64,000 bases of DNA from Stutzerimonas degradans (GCF_024448505.1 NZ_JAMOHV010000012.1:62001-126000), one strand, 5' to 3'. Counted from the first letter of the stretch, positions 1-9,189 are shown. Translations and numbers: made by a program. Notes: generated by a model from the sequence alone, not told the origin.

Positions 1-1
1 G

Positions 2-268
2 CCCGAGTTCGAGCGCCAGCTGTTCCGCCTGCCGCAGGGGCTGTGCGGTCAGCCGCTGGAGAGCCGCTACGGCTTCCATCTGGTGTTCGTCGACCAGCGC
101 ATCGAGGGCCAGCAACTGCCTTACGAGGCGGTAGCCGGCACCATCCGCGCGGAGCTCAATCAGCGCGTCTGGCAGATCGGCGTCAGCCAATACCTGCAGA
201 ACCTGGTCGCTGCGGCGAACATCGAAGGCATTCGCATCCAGGGTGCGGAAACGCCGTTGATGCAGTAA
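2..268 (+). CDS. PpiC-type peptidyl-prolyl isomerase, C-terminal part
   Basis: Only the last 88 codons or so are inside the window; the reading frame is open to the left edge. The visible part contains [16 protein letters not shown], the closing strand of a parvulin (rotamase) domain, followed by a helical tail ending in QGAETPLMQ. Parvulins isomerise prolyl peptide bonds and help fold exported or complex proteins. In Pseudomonas a PpiC-type gene lies between narI and moaA1 at the end of the respiratory nitrate reductase operon, and moaA follows here 80 bp downstream. I therefore infer that the nar genes lie just left of the window. The family call is firm; the link to nitrate reductase is context only. 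Confidence 0.75.
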   Translation, partial: PEFERQLFRLPQGLCGQPLESRYGFHLVFVDQRIEGQQLPYEAVAGTIRAELNQRVWQIGVSQYLQNLVAAANIEGIRIQGAETPLMQ

Positions 269-274
269 CGGCGG

Positions 275-304
275 GTAGGGTGGATGGCGTTTCGACCATC
301 CACC
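275..304. repeat. Dispersed palindromic repeat, copy 1
   Basis: GTAGGGTGGATGG is followed after an 8-nt loop by CCATCCACC, giving a perfect 9-bp stem (279-287 with 296-304). A second, partial echo (CCATCCCCCAC) lies at 318-327. The same module recurs at 9174, 15981 and 36579. It sits between the PpiC-type gene and moaA. Confidence 0.6.
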
Positions 305-348
305 GTCTCGCGACGCGCCATCCCCCACGACGTACAGAGAGCTTGGCG

Positions 349-1338
349 ATGACTCAACTACGCGATGCCCACGACCGCCAGATCGACTACCTGCGCATGT
401 CGGTGACCGATCGTTGCGACTTTCGCTGCGTCTACTGCATGGCCGAGGACATGACCTTCCTGCCGCGCCAGCAGGTGCTCGGTCTGGAGGAACTGGAGCG
501 CATCGCGCGGATCTTCGTCGGCCTGGGGGTGAAGAAGATTCGCCTCACCGGCGGCGAGCCGCTGGTGCGCCAGGGCATCGTCGGCCTCTGCGAACGCATC
601 GCGGCATTGCCCGGCCTGCGTGAACTGGTGATGACCACCAACGGCTCGCAGCTGGTCAAGCTCGCCGAGCCACTGGCCCGCGCCGGAGTCAAGCGGCTGA
701 ACATCAGCCTGGATAGCCTGGACGCGGAGAAATTCCATGCCATCACCCGCACCGGCGAGCTGCAGCAGGTACTCGACGGCATCGCCGCGGCGCGTGCCGC
801 CGGCTTCGAGCGGATCAAGCTCAACGCCGTGGTGATGAAGGGTCGCAACGCCGAGGAAGTCGCCGATCTGGTGGATTTCGCCATCGCCAGCGGGCTGGAC
901 CTGAGTTTCATCGAGGAAATGCCGCTGGGCGACGTCGGTCGCTCGCGCGGCGAGAGCTTCTGCTCCAGCGACGAGGTGCGCGCGCTGATCGCCGAACGCC
1001 ATGCGCTGATCGATTCGGCCGAGCAGAGCGGCGGCCCGGCGCGTTACGTGCGCCTGCCGGCGCATCCGCAGACGCGCATCGGCTTCATTTCGCCGCATTC
1101 GCACAACTTCTGCGCCACCTGCAATCGCGTGCGGCTGACCGTCGAAGGCCGCCTGCTGCTGTGCCTCGGCCACGAGAATTCCATCGACCTGCGCGGTCTG
1201 CTGCGGCGCCATCCGACCAGCGACCAGCCGATCATCGACGCCATCCACGCCGCGCTGCAGCGCAAACCGCTGCGCCACGAGTTCGCCAGCAGCGGCGAGG
1301 TGCAGGTGCTGCGCTTCATGAACGCCAGCGGCGGCTGA
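349..1338 (+). CDS. moaA: GTP 3',8-cyclase MoaA
   Basis: Radical-SAM enzyme that converts GTP to 3',8-cyclo-GTP, the first step of molybdenum cofactor synthesis in the cytoplasm. The 329-residue product has the N-terminal cluster motif CDFRCVYC (Cys23, 27, 30), the SAM-binding GGEP motif, a C-terminal second cluster motif CATCNRVR plus a later Cys, and the C-terminal Gly-Gly that is essential in MoaA. The ATG at 349 is chosen because [18 protein letters not shown] matches the usual MoaA N terminus; the frame stays open upstream to 43 but reads through the previous gene. moaD follows 7 bp later. Position after a PpiC-type gene suggests the nitrate-reductase-linked moaA copy. Confidence 0.95.
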   Translation: MTQLRDAHDRQIDYLRMSVTDRCDFRCVYCMAEDMTFLPRQQVLGLEELERIARIFVGLGVKKIRLTGGEPLVRQGIVGLCERIAALPGLRELVMTTNGSQLVKLAEPLARAGVKRLNISLDSLDAEKFHAITRTGELQQVLDGIAAARAAGFERIKLNAVVMKGRNAEEVADLVDFAIASGLDLSFIEEMPLGDVGRSRGESFCSSDEVRALIAERHALIDSAEQSGGPARYVRLPAHPQTRIGFISPHSHNFCATCNRVRLTVEGRLLLCLGHENSIDLRGLLRRHPTSDQPIIDAIHAALQRKPLRHEFASSGEVQVLRFMNASGG

Positions 1339-1345
1339 GGGTGCC

Positions 1346-1594
1346 ATGCTGCGCATCAGCTACTTCGCCCGTTACCGTGAGTTGCTTGGCTGCGAGTTCG
1401 AACGTTTGCCCTGGCGGCCGGAGTTCGCCACCATCGACGACCTGCGTCGCTACCTGCAGCGTCGCGGGCACGCCTGGGCGCTGCTCGCCGAACGCAATCT
1501 GCTGTGCGCGCGCAATCAGGCGCTGTGCAGCAGCGCCGAGACGTTGCACGATGGCGATGAGATCGCCTTCTTTCCGCCGGTCACTGGCGGCTGA
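1346..1594 (+). CDS. moaD: Molybdopterin synthase small subunit MoaD
   Basis: Ubiquitin-like sulfur carrier of 82 residues. Its C-terminal Gly-Gly is thiocarboxylated and donates sulfur to cyclic pyranopterin within the MoaD-MoaE synthase. The sequence ends FFPPVTGG, the hallmark of MoaD, and begins MLRISYFARYRELLG, typical of the first beta strand and helix of the family. The gene begins 7 bp after moaA. No moaE follows: the next gene is moaB, so the large subunit must be encoded elsewhere. Confidence 0.92.
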   Translation: MLRISYFARYRELLGCEFERLPWRPEFATIDDLRRYLQRRGHAWALLAERNLLCARNQALCSSAETLHDGDEIAFFPPVTGG

Positions 1595-1714
1595 GCGACA
1601 CCTCGCGTGGCCCGCGAACGAGGCCGGCGACACGAACCACCCGCCACGGGGAACGGTCCCCGGGCAGCCGCAGGCCTGGCCTGCGCCACCTCTTCTTCTA
1701 TGGAGTTTCGAGCA

Positions 1715-2260
1715 ATGGCTCACCTGTCCAACACCGAGTTTCAGTCGCTGAACATCGCCGTGCTCACGGTGAGCGATACCCGCAACATCGATTCCGATAC
1801 CTCCGGCCAAGCGCTGATCGACGGCCTCACGAGCGCTGGCCACACCCTGGCCGAACGCGCCATCGTCAAGGACGACATCTGGCAGATCCGTGCCCGCGTC
1901 TGCAGCTGGATCGCCAGCGAGAACGTGCAGGTCGTGCTGATCACCGGCGGCACCGGCTTCACCGCCCGCGACAACACCCCGCAGGCGGTGCAGCCGCTGC
2001 TGGACAAGTCCGTCGATGGTTTCGGCGAGCTGTTCCGCCACTTTTCGCTGGGCGAGATCGGCACCTCCACCGTGCAGTCGCGCGCGCTGGCCGGCATGAG
2101 CAACGGCACGCTGGTCTGCTGCCTGCCGGGTTCGACCAACGCCTGCCGCACCGCCTGGAACAAGATTCTCGTCGAGCAGCTGGACAGTCGGACCAAGCCG
2201 TGCAACTTCGTGCCGCACCTCAAGGCCTCGGCGGTCGCCTACTGCGGGCCACGCTCATGA
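1715..2260 (+). CDS. moaB: Molybdopterin adenylyltransferase-type protein MoaB
   Basis: MoaB/MogA-family protein of 181 residues that adenylylates molybdopterin before metal insertion. Family features are visible: LNIAVLTVSDTR at the N terminus, the conserved substrate-site stretch ITGGTGFTARDNTP, and LPGSTNAC near the C terminus. The open frame extends back to 1607, but the ATG at 1715 is preceded at good distance by GGAG (1702-1705), and the protein from there matches the family length. The stop overlaps the moeA start (ATGA), so the two are translationally coupled. Confidence 0.93.
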   Translation: MAHLSNTEFQSLNIAVLTVSDTRNIDSDTSGQALIDGLTSAGHTLAERAIVKDDIWQIRARVCSWIASENVQVVLITGGTGFTARDNTPQAVQPLLDKSVDGFGELFRHFSLGEIGTSTVQSRALAGMSNGTLVCCLPGSTNACRTAWNKILVEQLDSRTKPCNFVPHLKASAVAYCGPRS

Positions 2261-3489
2261 GCGCCTGCGGCTGCGACACCAGCGGACTGAAGCCGGTCGA
2301 CGAGGCCATCGAGGCGCTGCTGGCGCGGGTGCCGGCGCTGCCGGCGGTGGAGCACGTGGCGCTCTCCGATGCGCTCGGTCGGGTGCTGGCCGAGCCGCTC
2401 GCCGCTCCGTTCCCGGTGCCGGCGTGGGACAACAGCGCGATGGACGGTTACGCCCTGCGCGCCGCCGATCTGCCGGCCGAAGGTGGCTGGCTGCCGCTCG
2501 CCGGGCGCATCGCCGCGGGTGATGCCGCCGACCAGCAACTGCCGGCCGGCCACGCGGTGCGTATCTTCACCGGCGCGCCGCTGCCGCCGGGTGCCGACAC
2601 TGTGGTGGCGCAGGAGGATTGCCAGATCGAGGCCGAGCGCGTGCATTTCCCCGGCGTCAGCCTCGGCGCCCATGTACGGCGCCAGGGCGAGGAACTGCAA
2701 GCCGGTGCGCCGGTGCTGGAAGCCGGCAAACGCCTGCGTCCGCAGGAGCTGGGGCTGCTGGCGAGCTTCGGCGTCGCCCGCGTGTCGGTCTACCGGCGTC
2801 TGCGTGTCGGCCTGCTGTCCAGCGGCAACGAACTGCGCGAACCCGGCCAGCCGTTGGCACCGGGGCAGATCTACAACTCCAACCGCTACTGCCTGCTCGG
2901 CGTGCTGCGCAGCCTCGGGCTGGAAGTGCACGACTACGAAGTGCTGGTCGACGACCTCGACGCCAGTCGCAAGGCCCTGGCGCAGGCGGCAGCCGAGTGG
3001 GACATCCTGATCACCTCCGGCGGTGTTTCGGTGGGCGAGGAGGATCACCTCAAGCAGGCGATCCGCGAGCTCGGCGAGTTGCACCTGTGGCGCCTGGCGA
3101 TCCAGCCGGGCAAGCCGCTGGCCTTCGGTGAAGTCAACGGCAAGCCGTGGATCGGCCTGCCGGGCAACCCGGCGGCGGCGCTGATCACCTCGCTGGTGGT
3201 GGCGCGGCCGTTCCTGCTGCGTGCGCAGGGCTGTCGCGATGTGTTGCCGACGCCGCTGCGCCTGACCGCCGGCTTCGCCTGGCGCAAGCGCAACAACCGT
3301 CGCCAGTACCTGCGCGCGCGGCTGGAGCAGGTCGATGGCGAGCTGCGCGTCTGCCTGCATCCGCGTCAGGGCTCGGCGATGCTGACCTCCGCCAGCTGGG
3401 CGGATGGCCTGGCCATCGTCGAGCGCGAGCGCACGCTGGAGGAGGGCGAAACCGTCGAGTACCTGCCGTTCAGCGCACTGCTCGGCTGA
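2257..3489 (+). CDS. moeA: Molybdopterin molybdenumtransferase MoeA
   Basis: Inserts molybdate into adenylylated molybdopterin, the last step of Mo-cofactor assembly. The 410-residue protein shows PVPAWDNSAMDGYAL near residue 50, GRIAAGD, the MoCF-domain motif GGVSVGEEDHLK, and GLPGNPAAA, all typical of MoeA, plus the small C-terminal domain IV. The start at 2257 overlaps the moaB stop; the frame is open further upstream (2200) but that part lies inside moaB. It is the last gene of the moaA-moaD-moaB-moeA operon and is followed at once by a terminator hairpin. Confidence 0.95.
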   Translation: MSACGCDTSGLKPVDEAIEALLARVPALPAVEHVALSDALGRVLAEPLAAPFPVPAWDNSAMDGYALRAADLPAEGGWLPLAGRIAAGDAADQQLPAGHAVRIFTGAPLPPGADTVVAQEDCQIEAERVHFPGVSLGAHVRRQGEELQAGAPVLEAGKRLRPQELGLLASFGVARVSVYRRLRVGLLSSGNELREPGQPLAPGQIYNSNRYCLLGVLRSLGLEVHDYEVLVDDLDASRKALAQAAAEWDILITSGGVSVGEEDHLKQAIRELGELHLWRLAIQPGKPLAFGEVNGKPWIGLPGNPAAALITSLVVARPFLLRAQGCRDVLPTPLRLTAGFAWRKRNNRRQYLRARLEQVDGELRVCLHPRQGSAMLTSASWADGLAIVERERTLEEGETVEYLPFSALLG

Positions 3490-3495
3490 GACACG

Positions 3496-3532
3496 AAAAC
3501 GCCCGGTCGATGACGAGTCGACCGGGCGTTTT
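3496..3532. terminator. Bidirectional terminator between moeA and cytochrome b561
   Basis: A 15-bp inverted repeat, AAAACGCCCGGTCGA and its exact complement, encloses a 7-nt loop. A-rich and T-rich flanks allow it to work from both sides, as expected between convergent genes. Confidence 0.9.
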
Positions 3533-3544
3533 GGCGTCGGCGGG

Positions 3545-4096
3545 TCAGGCCCGGTGGCGCTGCGGCAGCATCCGCTGCAGGGTGCCGTCGCGGCGCACGT
3601 ACTGGTGGAACAGCGCGGCGGCGGCGTGCAGGCCGATCAGCCAGTAGCCGGCAACCGCCAGGGTTTCATGCAGCTCCTTGAACTGACCGGCAAGGTCCTT
3701 GTTGGCGTCGATCAGCGCCGGCAGCTCAAGGCCGAAGAACGGAATTGGCTTGCCGGCCGCGCTCAGCGTCAGCCAGCCCAACAGCGGCAGGCCGATCATC
3801 AGTGCGTACAGCGCCAGGTGCATCAGCTTCGCCAGCGCCTGTTCCCAGCCGGCGCCCGGCACTGCCTTCGGCGCCGGGTGCAGCCAGCGCGCCAGCAGTC
3901 GCAGCCAGACCAGCGCAAACACTGCCATGCCGAGCATGAAGTGCCAGTGCTTGAGCAACTCGCGCGGCTCGCTGCCCTTGGCGAAGTTGACCCGCAGCTC
4001 GATGGTCGCGTAGACCGCCGCGATCAACAGCAGCATCAACCAGTGCAAGCCGATGGACAGCCGTCCGTAGCTCGCCACACCCGTTTTACCGTTCAT
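3545..4096 (-). CDS. Cytochrome b561 family protein
   Basis: Small integral membrane dihaem cytochrome (183 residues, CybB type) thought to pass electrons between quinol and periplasmic or membrane acceptors. Four hydrophobic helices are visible, with haem-ligand type histidines in GLHWLML (helix 1), LKHWHFMLG (helix 2), LMHLALY (helix 3) and GLHAAAALFH (helix 4). The gene stands alone between the moeA terminator and sbcC. A direct repeat CTAAG-N6-TTAAG about 50 bp before the start resembles an operator of the two-component system encoded at 10.7-12.7 kb, so it may be induced by that system. The physiological electron donor cannot be read from sequence. Confidence 0.88.
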   Translation of the reverse strand: MNGKTGVASYGRLSIGLHWLMLLLIAAVYATIELRVNFAKGSEPRELLKHWHFMLGMAVFALVWLRLLARWLHPAPKAVPGAGWEQALAKLMHLALYALMIGLPLLGWLTLSAAGKPIPFFGLELPALIDANKDLAGQFKELHETLAVAGYWLIGLHAAAALFHQYVRRDGTLQRMLPQRHRA

Positions 4097-4145
4097 TTCA
4101 CCTGCTCCACGTAGGGGTAACGGAGGGTGATTCTAGACGGCGAAA

Positions 4146-4161
4146 CTTAAGCGAAACTTAG
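4146..4161 (-). promoter_or_regulatory. TTAAG-type direct repeat, probable response-regulator site
   Basis: On the minus strand this reads CTAAG-TTTCGC-TTAAG, two direct half-sites spaced 11 bp apart, 50 bp upstream of the cytochrome b561 ATG. It matches the BqsR-type site TTAAG-N6-TTAAG described in P. aeruginosa with one mismatch, and shares its spacer pattern with the site at 13365-13380. Confidence 0.55.
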
Positions 4162-4184
4162 CCGGCCTGCCGCGCCAGCGCACC

Positions 4185-7100
4185 TCAACCGACGATTTTC
4201 AGCGCGCTCTGGCCGTTGCCCTGGCGCTGCACCTGGATCTGTACCGGAATGCGTTCGTGCATCTCCGCGACATGGCTGATCACCGCCACCTTGCGGCCCT
4301 GGGCCTGCAGCGAGTCCAGCGCATCCATGGCGATCTGCAGCGACTCGGGATCGAGGCTGCCGAAGCCTTCGTCGATGAACAGCGACTCGATTCTGAGCTT
4401 GCTCGAAGCCATCGAGGCCAGGCCCAGCGCCAGCGCCAGCGAGACGAGGAAGGTCTCGCCGCCGGACAGTGAATGCACCGAGCGCAGCTCGTCACCCATT
4501 TCGGTATCCATCACCAGCAACCCCAGCGGGCTGCCGCCGCGCTTGAGCCGGTAGCGCCGCGCCAGTTGGCGCAGCTGCACGTTGGCGTGCTGCACCAGCA
4601 GATCGAGGTTGTAGGCCTGGGCGATCTTGCGGAAGGCACCGCCGTCGCTTGAGCCGATCAAGGCGGCGATGCGGCCCCAGCGCCGATGCTCGGCCCGCGC
4701 GGCGTCGATCTGCGCCAGCAGCGCCCGGCTTTGGCTACGACGCTTGTCGTCGTCGAGCAGCGCGGCGCGGGTTTCGGCGCAGCGCTGCTCGGCCTGTTCG
4801 CAGCGCTGCAGCTGTTCGGCATGTGCCTGTTGCAGCTGCTCGGCTTCCGGCGCCTCGGCCTGTTGCTGCTGGTGGCTGGCCAGCCGATTGAGGCAGCCAT
4901 CCAGCCGTTCGCGGCAGCGGGTCAGGGTTTCGGCGTTCTGCTGCAGGCGCTGGCGCGCCTCGGCCAGCAGCGCGTCGTCCATCTGCAGCAGCTGGGCGAG
5001 GGTGGTGTCGTCCAGCGCCGGATGGGCGGCGCGCCAGGCGTCCAGTTCCGCGTTCAGCGCGTCGCGTTCCTGCTGCAATTCGGCGTGGCGCTGGCGACAG
5101 TTCTGTTGCTCGCTGTGCAGGCGCGTCAGGCCAAGTTTGCTCTCGTTGAGTTGCTGGTCGATCTCGGCCTGGGTTTGCCGCGCAGCCTGGATGGTTGCGT
5201 CCAGCTGCTGTTGCCAGGCGCTGGCGCTGCCATGCTCGCCAAGGCTGGTCCGCAGCGCCTGCTGGCAGGCGAGCAGAAGCTTTTCGCGCTCAGCCAGCCG
5301 CGCGCTGCAGCCTGCCTGTTTCTCCTGACGATGGCGCTGCTGCAGCTGTTCGTCGCTGCGGCGCTGCTCGCACTGGCGCAGCTCCTCGGCCAGCTCGGCT
5401 TGCGTCTGCAGTTGCTGCAATCGCGTGTCGATGCTGGCGTCCAGCTGCATGAAGGTCTGCGCCGGGTTTTCGCGCCAGCGCTGCAGGTGCTCGGCGGGCA
5501 GCAGTTCGGCAAACGCCTGCAGTTCCTCGTCGAGTTGTTGAGTGTCGCGGGCGAGCGCATCGCGTTGGCGGGCGAGTTGTTGAGTTGCTTCGACACAGGC
5601 TTCGCGCGCGGCCTGCCAGGCCTGCTGCAGGGTTTCGCTGCGCTGTTGCAGGGCGAGCAGTTGCTGCTGACGCTGGCTGGCACTGGTGATCTGGTCTTTG
5701 AGATTGGTCAGCTGAGCTTCCAGCCATTGCGAACGCTCGGCTTCCGGCTGTTCAAGTAGCTGGGCGTGGGCGGGCAGGGCGAGCAGGCGCGGTGCCAGAG
5801 CCTGCAGCTGCGCGTCGACTTCGCCCTGGCGCTGCTGCGTCTGGCGCAACTGCGTGCTGAGGGCGACGTGGCGGTCACGCAGTTCCTGCAGACGCTGATC
5901 CTGTTCCTGCAGAACCTTGCGTGCGCGCTCGGCCTCGCTGTCATCGTGGCGGTCGAGGCTGGCGACCAGCGCATCGGTCTGGTGCCAGGGATGTTCGCCG
6001 CTGCCGCAGACCGGGCAGGGTTCGCCCGGGACCAGCGCCGCGCGCAGCGCCTCGACATTCTCGCTGCGCGCCAGGCGCTGGCGTTCGAGCAGGGCGAGAG
6101 TGACCTTGAGCGCCTGCTCGGCGGCGTCGCGCTCGCTGCGGACCTGTTTGCCCAGCGGCACCAGGCTGTCCAGTTCGGTCTGCTGGCGACTGTTGGCGTC
6201 GCTCAGTTCGCGCTGGCTGGCGACGAGGCTGAGCTGCTGCGACCAGAGCTGGTGCAGCGCATCGGTTTCGCGCTCGGCCTGGCGCCAATCGTCGAATTGG
6301 CGATGCAACCGGGCCAGCTGTTCGGCCAGCCCGATCTCGCTGTCGCGTTCGCCTTGCAGGCTATCCAGCGCCGCGCGCGCCTGGCTTTGCTGGGTTTCGG
6401 CAGCCTCGGCCTGCGCTTGCAGCGCGGGGAGTTCGCCCTGACCTTGCTGCAGCCGCGCCGCCAGCTGTACGGCCTGTTGCAGCCGTGGTCGGTAACCGCC
6501 CCAGGCGGCACAGAGCGGTTGCAGCGCTGCGCTCGTTTCGAGTTGCTGGGTCAGCGTCGCGAGCTGTTCGGCGGCGCGCTGTTGCTGTTCACCGAGCTGC
6601 TTGAGCGTTGCCTCGCCGGCGCTGGCTGCGGCATCGGCCTGGGCGCTTTCTTCGCGGATCGCGGCAAGGTCGGCATTCAGATGGCTGAGGCGCTCCTCTT
6701 CACGGCGCGCTTGCGCCAGCCTGGGCTCGGCCGTCTGCCGCGCCTGTTCGGCTGCACGCAGGTCATTGCCGGCTGCTGCGCATTGGCTCTGCAAGCTGTC
6801 GAGACGTTGTTGCAGGCTTTTTTCCTCGTGCTGCAGGCGCGTCAGGCTCTCGGCGGCTTTGCCCAGCAGCGGATCGAGCTCCTGCTGACGCAGAAAACGA
6901 TGGCGCTGCGGCGCGAGCAATTCGAACAGCTCGAGAATACGGCGGGCCTCGGCCAGGCTCTCGCGCTCGTCTTCAGCGTCCTGCAACTGCTGGCGGGCGG
7001 TTTCGCGCTCGCCTTCCAGGCGCTGCAGCTCGCTGAGCCATTGCCGCTGGGCTTCCAGCATCTTGAGCTGCTGTTGCAGCTGCTTCAGTTCGTCGAGCTG

Positions 7101-7829
7101 GGCCTGATGTTCGCACTGCAGTGCTTCACGCTGCTCCGGTTCCAGCGGCTTCAAGCCGCCGGCCTGCTGTTCCAGGCGGGTCAGGCTTTCCTTCGCCTGT
7201 TTGGCGGCCTCGAACGCGGCCTGGCCGAGGCGGCTGTAGAGGTCGGTGTCGGTGAGCTTTTCCAGCAGGGTGCCGCGCTCGTTGTCGTCGGCCTTGAGGA
7301 AGGCGGAGAACTCGCTCTGCGCCAGCAGCACGGCGCGGGTGAACTGCGCCAGGGTCAGGCCCAGGCGGGCTTCGAGCAATTCCTTGAACTCGCGCTTCTT
7401 GCCGCTGGCCAGGAGCGTGCCGCTGTCCAGGTCGGTGAGACTCTGGCTGCTGGCCTGCAGGCGGCCGTCGACCTTTTCGCGGGCGCGTTTGACCTCCCAG
7501 CGGGCGCGGTAGCGGTGGCCGTCGCCCCCAACGAAGTCCACCTCGGCATAGCCGCTGCCACAGCCGCGGCGCAGCAGGTTGCGCTCGTCGCCGCCGCCGA
7601 TCTCGGCTTCGACGTCGGGGACCTTGTTCAGCGGCGAGACGCTGTCCAGCCGCGGCGTGCTGCCGAACAGCGCCAGGCAGAGGGCGTCGAGAATGGTGCT
7701 CTTGCCGGCGCCCGTCGGCCCGGTGATGGCGAACAGCCCGGCGCTGGCCAGCGGTTCGGCGGTGAAGTCGATGACCTGTTCGCCGGCCAGCGAGGCCAGG
7801 TTCTTCAGGCGGATGGCGAGAATTTTCAT
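4185..7829 (-). CDS. sbcC: Nuclease SbcCD ATPase subunit SbcC
   Basis: SMC/Rad50-like ATPase that works with SbcD to cleave DNA hairpins and process blocked ends. The 1214-residue protein has an N-terminal Walker A (GPTGAGKST), long Gln/Glu/Leu-rich coiled coils on both sides of a zinc-hook CPVCGSGEHPW near residue 605, and a C-terminal signature LSGGETFLVSLALALG followed by Walker B FIDEGFGSLD. The start overlaps the sbcD stop (ATGA), so the two subunits are coupled. The coiled-coil composition creates very long antisense open frames that are not genes. All catalytic motifs look intact. Confidence 0.96.
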   Translation of the reverse strand: MKILAIRLKNLASLAGEQVIDFTAEPLASAGLFAITGPTGAGKSTILDALCLALFGSTPRLDSVSPLNKVPDVEAEIGGGDERNLLRRGCGSGYAEVDFVGGDGHRYRARWEVKRAREKVDGRLQASSQSLTDLDSGTLLASGKKREFKELLEARLGLTLAQFTRAVLLAQSEFSAFLKADDNERGTLLEKLTDTDLYSRLGQAAFEAAKQAKESLTRLEQQAGGLKPLEPEQREALQCEHQAQLDELKQLQQQLKMLEAQRQWLSELQRLEGERETARQQLQDAEDERESLAEARRILELFELLAPQRHRFLRQQELDPLLGKAAESLTRLQHEEKSLQQRLDSLQSQCAAAGNDLRAAEQARQTAEPRLAQARREEERLSHLNADLAAIREESAQADAAASAGEATLKQLGEQQQRAAEQLATLTQQLETSAALQPLCAAWGGYRPRLQQAVQLAARLQQGQGELPALQAQAEAAETQQSQARAALDSLQGERDSEIGLAEQLARLHRQFDDWRQAERETDALHQLWSQQLSLVASQRELSDANSRQQTELDSLVPLGKQVRSERDAAEQALKVTLALLERQRLARSENVEALRAALVPGEPCPVCGSGEHPWHQTDALVASLDRHDDSEAERARKVLQEQDQRLQELRDRHVALSTQLRQTQQRQGEVDAQLQALAPRLLALPAHAQLLEQPEAERSQWLEAQLTNLKDQITSASQRQQQLLALQQRSETLQQAWQAAREACVEATQQLARQRDALARDTQQLDEELQAFAELLPAEHLQRWRENPAQTFMQLDASIDTRLQQLQTQAELAEELRQCEQRRSDEQLQQRHRQEKQAGCSARLAEREKLLLACQQALRTSLGEHGSASAWQQQLDATIQAARQTQAEIDQQLNESKLGLTRLHSEQQNCRQRHAELQQERDALNAELDAWRAAHPALDDTTLAQLLQMDDALLAEARQRLQQNAETLTRCRERLDGCLNRLASHQQQQAEAPEAEQLQQAHAEQLQRCEQAEQRCAETRAALLDDDKRRSQSRALLAQIDAARAEHRRWGRIAALIGSSDGGAFRKIAQAYNLDLLVQHANVQLRQLARRYRLKRGGSPLGLLVMDTEMGDELRSVHSLSGGETFLVSLALALGLASMASSKLRIESLFIDEGFGSLDPESLQIAMDALDSLQAQGRKVAVISHVAEMHERIPVQIQVQRQGNGQSALKIVG

Positions 7830-9061
7830 CGCTCAATTTCCTCACTGGCGAACTCGACCCGTTGCAGCAGCGTGGCGAAGTCGTCCAGCGCCTGTTCGTC
7901 CGCCGGATTGCCGTACTGTTCTTCCCAGGCGCGGGCGAACAGCTCCTGCGGGCTGATCTGGTCGAGGCCGAGCAGCACGTCCGATTCCGTTTCGCCGCGT
8001 CGGCCGGCGTATTCGCTGGCGATGCGTACCAGCCGGCAGGCCTTGCCGGCGATCGCGGTTTCGATGCGCTGGCGCAGGTCCGGTAGCGGCTCGTCGAGCA
8101 GCACGCGTACTTCCAGCCAGGGCAGGTTTTCGTCGAACAGCCCGGTGGGCGGCAGCGCCTCCAGCGCGGTGATGACCTCGGCCAGCGGCGCGCGGCCGAC
8201 CCTGATCATCTCCACCGCACGTGGCACCGGCAGGCTGTCGACCTGTTTCAGCGTCTCGCCTTCGAGCTCGACCAGCAACACCTGATGCGCGTAGTTGACC
8301 TCGGCGAACGACAGCGGCAGCGGCGAGCCGCTGTAGCGGATGCGCGCCTGCCCGGCCACCTGCTGCGGCTTGTGCAGGTGGCCGAGGGCTACGTAGGCGA
8401 CCGATTCGGGAAACAGGCTGGCCGGCAGCGCTTCGGCGTTGCCGATGACGATGTTGCGCTCGGACTCCTCCGATACCGCACCGCCGGCCATGTGCGCATG
8501 GCTCATGGCGACCAGCGCCTGGCCGGGCTGGCGTGTGGCCTCAGCGGCAGCGATCAGCCGCTCATGCACCTGGCGGATACCGGCCATGTAGTCGTCGCCC
8601 AGTTCCACGCCGGTGACTTCGGCCGGGCGCAGGAAGGGCAGGGTGAGGCACCAGGCGGCGGTGTTGCCATTGGCGTCATGCAGCGGCACCAGCAGGCGCT
8701 GATGGTCGAGCTGGCCCTCGGCGACCCAGCTGATGCGACCCACGGCATGGGCATTGAGGCGCTTCATCAGCGGCGCCGGCAGTTCGATGCGCCCGCCCGA
8801 GTCGTGGTTGCCGGCGATCATGACGATGTCCAGCTGCGGGAGCTTTTCGTGGGCGCGGACGATGAAGTCGTAGAGGCGTTCCTGAGCCTTGAGTGGCGGG
8901 TTGACGGTGTCGAACACGTCGCCGGCGATCAGCAGGGCGTCGGCGCGCTGGGTGATCAGCTGGTCGAGGAGCCAGGCGAGAAACTGCGCGTGTTCGTAGT
9001 CGCGGTCCTGGCCGTGGAGGGTCTGGCCGAGGTGCCAGTCGGAGGTATGGATCAGGCGCAT
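7826..9061 (-). CDS. sbcD: Nuclease SbcCD exonuclease subunit SbcD
   Basis: Mre11-like metallophosphatase nuclease of 411 residues that partners SbcC. It opens with the first metal motif MRLIHTSDWHLGQTLHG, then has LIAGDVFDT, IAGNHDSGGR and MSHAHMAGG, and AYVALGHLHKPQ for the last metal ligands. The frame remains open upstream to 9508, but that part overlaps the WYL gene and has no similarity, so the ATG at 9061 giving MRLIHTSDWH is the start. It is the first gene of the sbcD-sbcC pair on the minus strand. Confidence 0.95.
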   Translation of the reverse strand: MRLIHTSDWHLGQTLHGQDRDYEHAQFLAWLLDQLITQRADALLIAGDVFDTVNPPLKAQERLYDFIVRAHEKLPQLDIVMIAGNHDSGGRIELPAPLMKRLNAHAVGRISWVAEGQLDHQRLLVPLHDANGNTAAWCLTLPFLRPAEVTGVELGDDYMAGIRQVHERLIAAAEATRQPGQALVAMSHAHMAGGAVSEESERNIVIGNAEALPASLFPESVAYVALGHLHKPQQVAGQARIRYSGSPLPLSFAEVNYAHQVLLVELEGETLKQVDSLPVPRAVEMIRVGRAPLAEVITALEALPPTGLFDENLPWLEVRVLLDEPLPDLRQRIETAIAGKACRLVRIASEYAGRRGETESDVLLGLDQISPQELFARAWEEQYGNPADEQALDDFATLLQRVEFASEEIER

Positions 9062-9173
9062 GCGCTTTGGGCTCTCGTTGAGCGAAGGTGGGCGCGCCGT
9101 GACGTTGGGACGGGACGCAATTTGTTTGGAGATTTTGGGGGGCGGGGCGCGGTGTTCGATGTTGGGGTGTGGC

Positions 9174-9189
9174 GTTTTCCACCCTACGA
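9174..9189. repeat. Dispersed palindromic repeat, partial copy 2
   Basis: GTTTTCCACCCTACGA matches the 3' arm of the second module seen at 36598-36613. The opposite arm is degenerate here (GTTGGGGTGTGGC upstream). It lies in the 203-bp gap between sbcD and the WYL gene, in which I see no other feature. Confidence 0.45.

Noticed and set aside
5766-8285. 839-codon open frame on the plus strand
   Set aside because: Antisense to sbcC and sbcD. Composition (Leu/Ala/Gln-rich, no motifs) reflects the mirrored coiled-coil codons of sbcC, whose own motifs are all intact.
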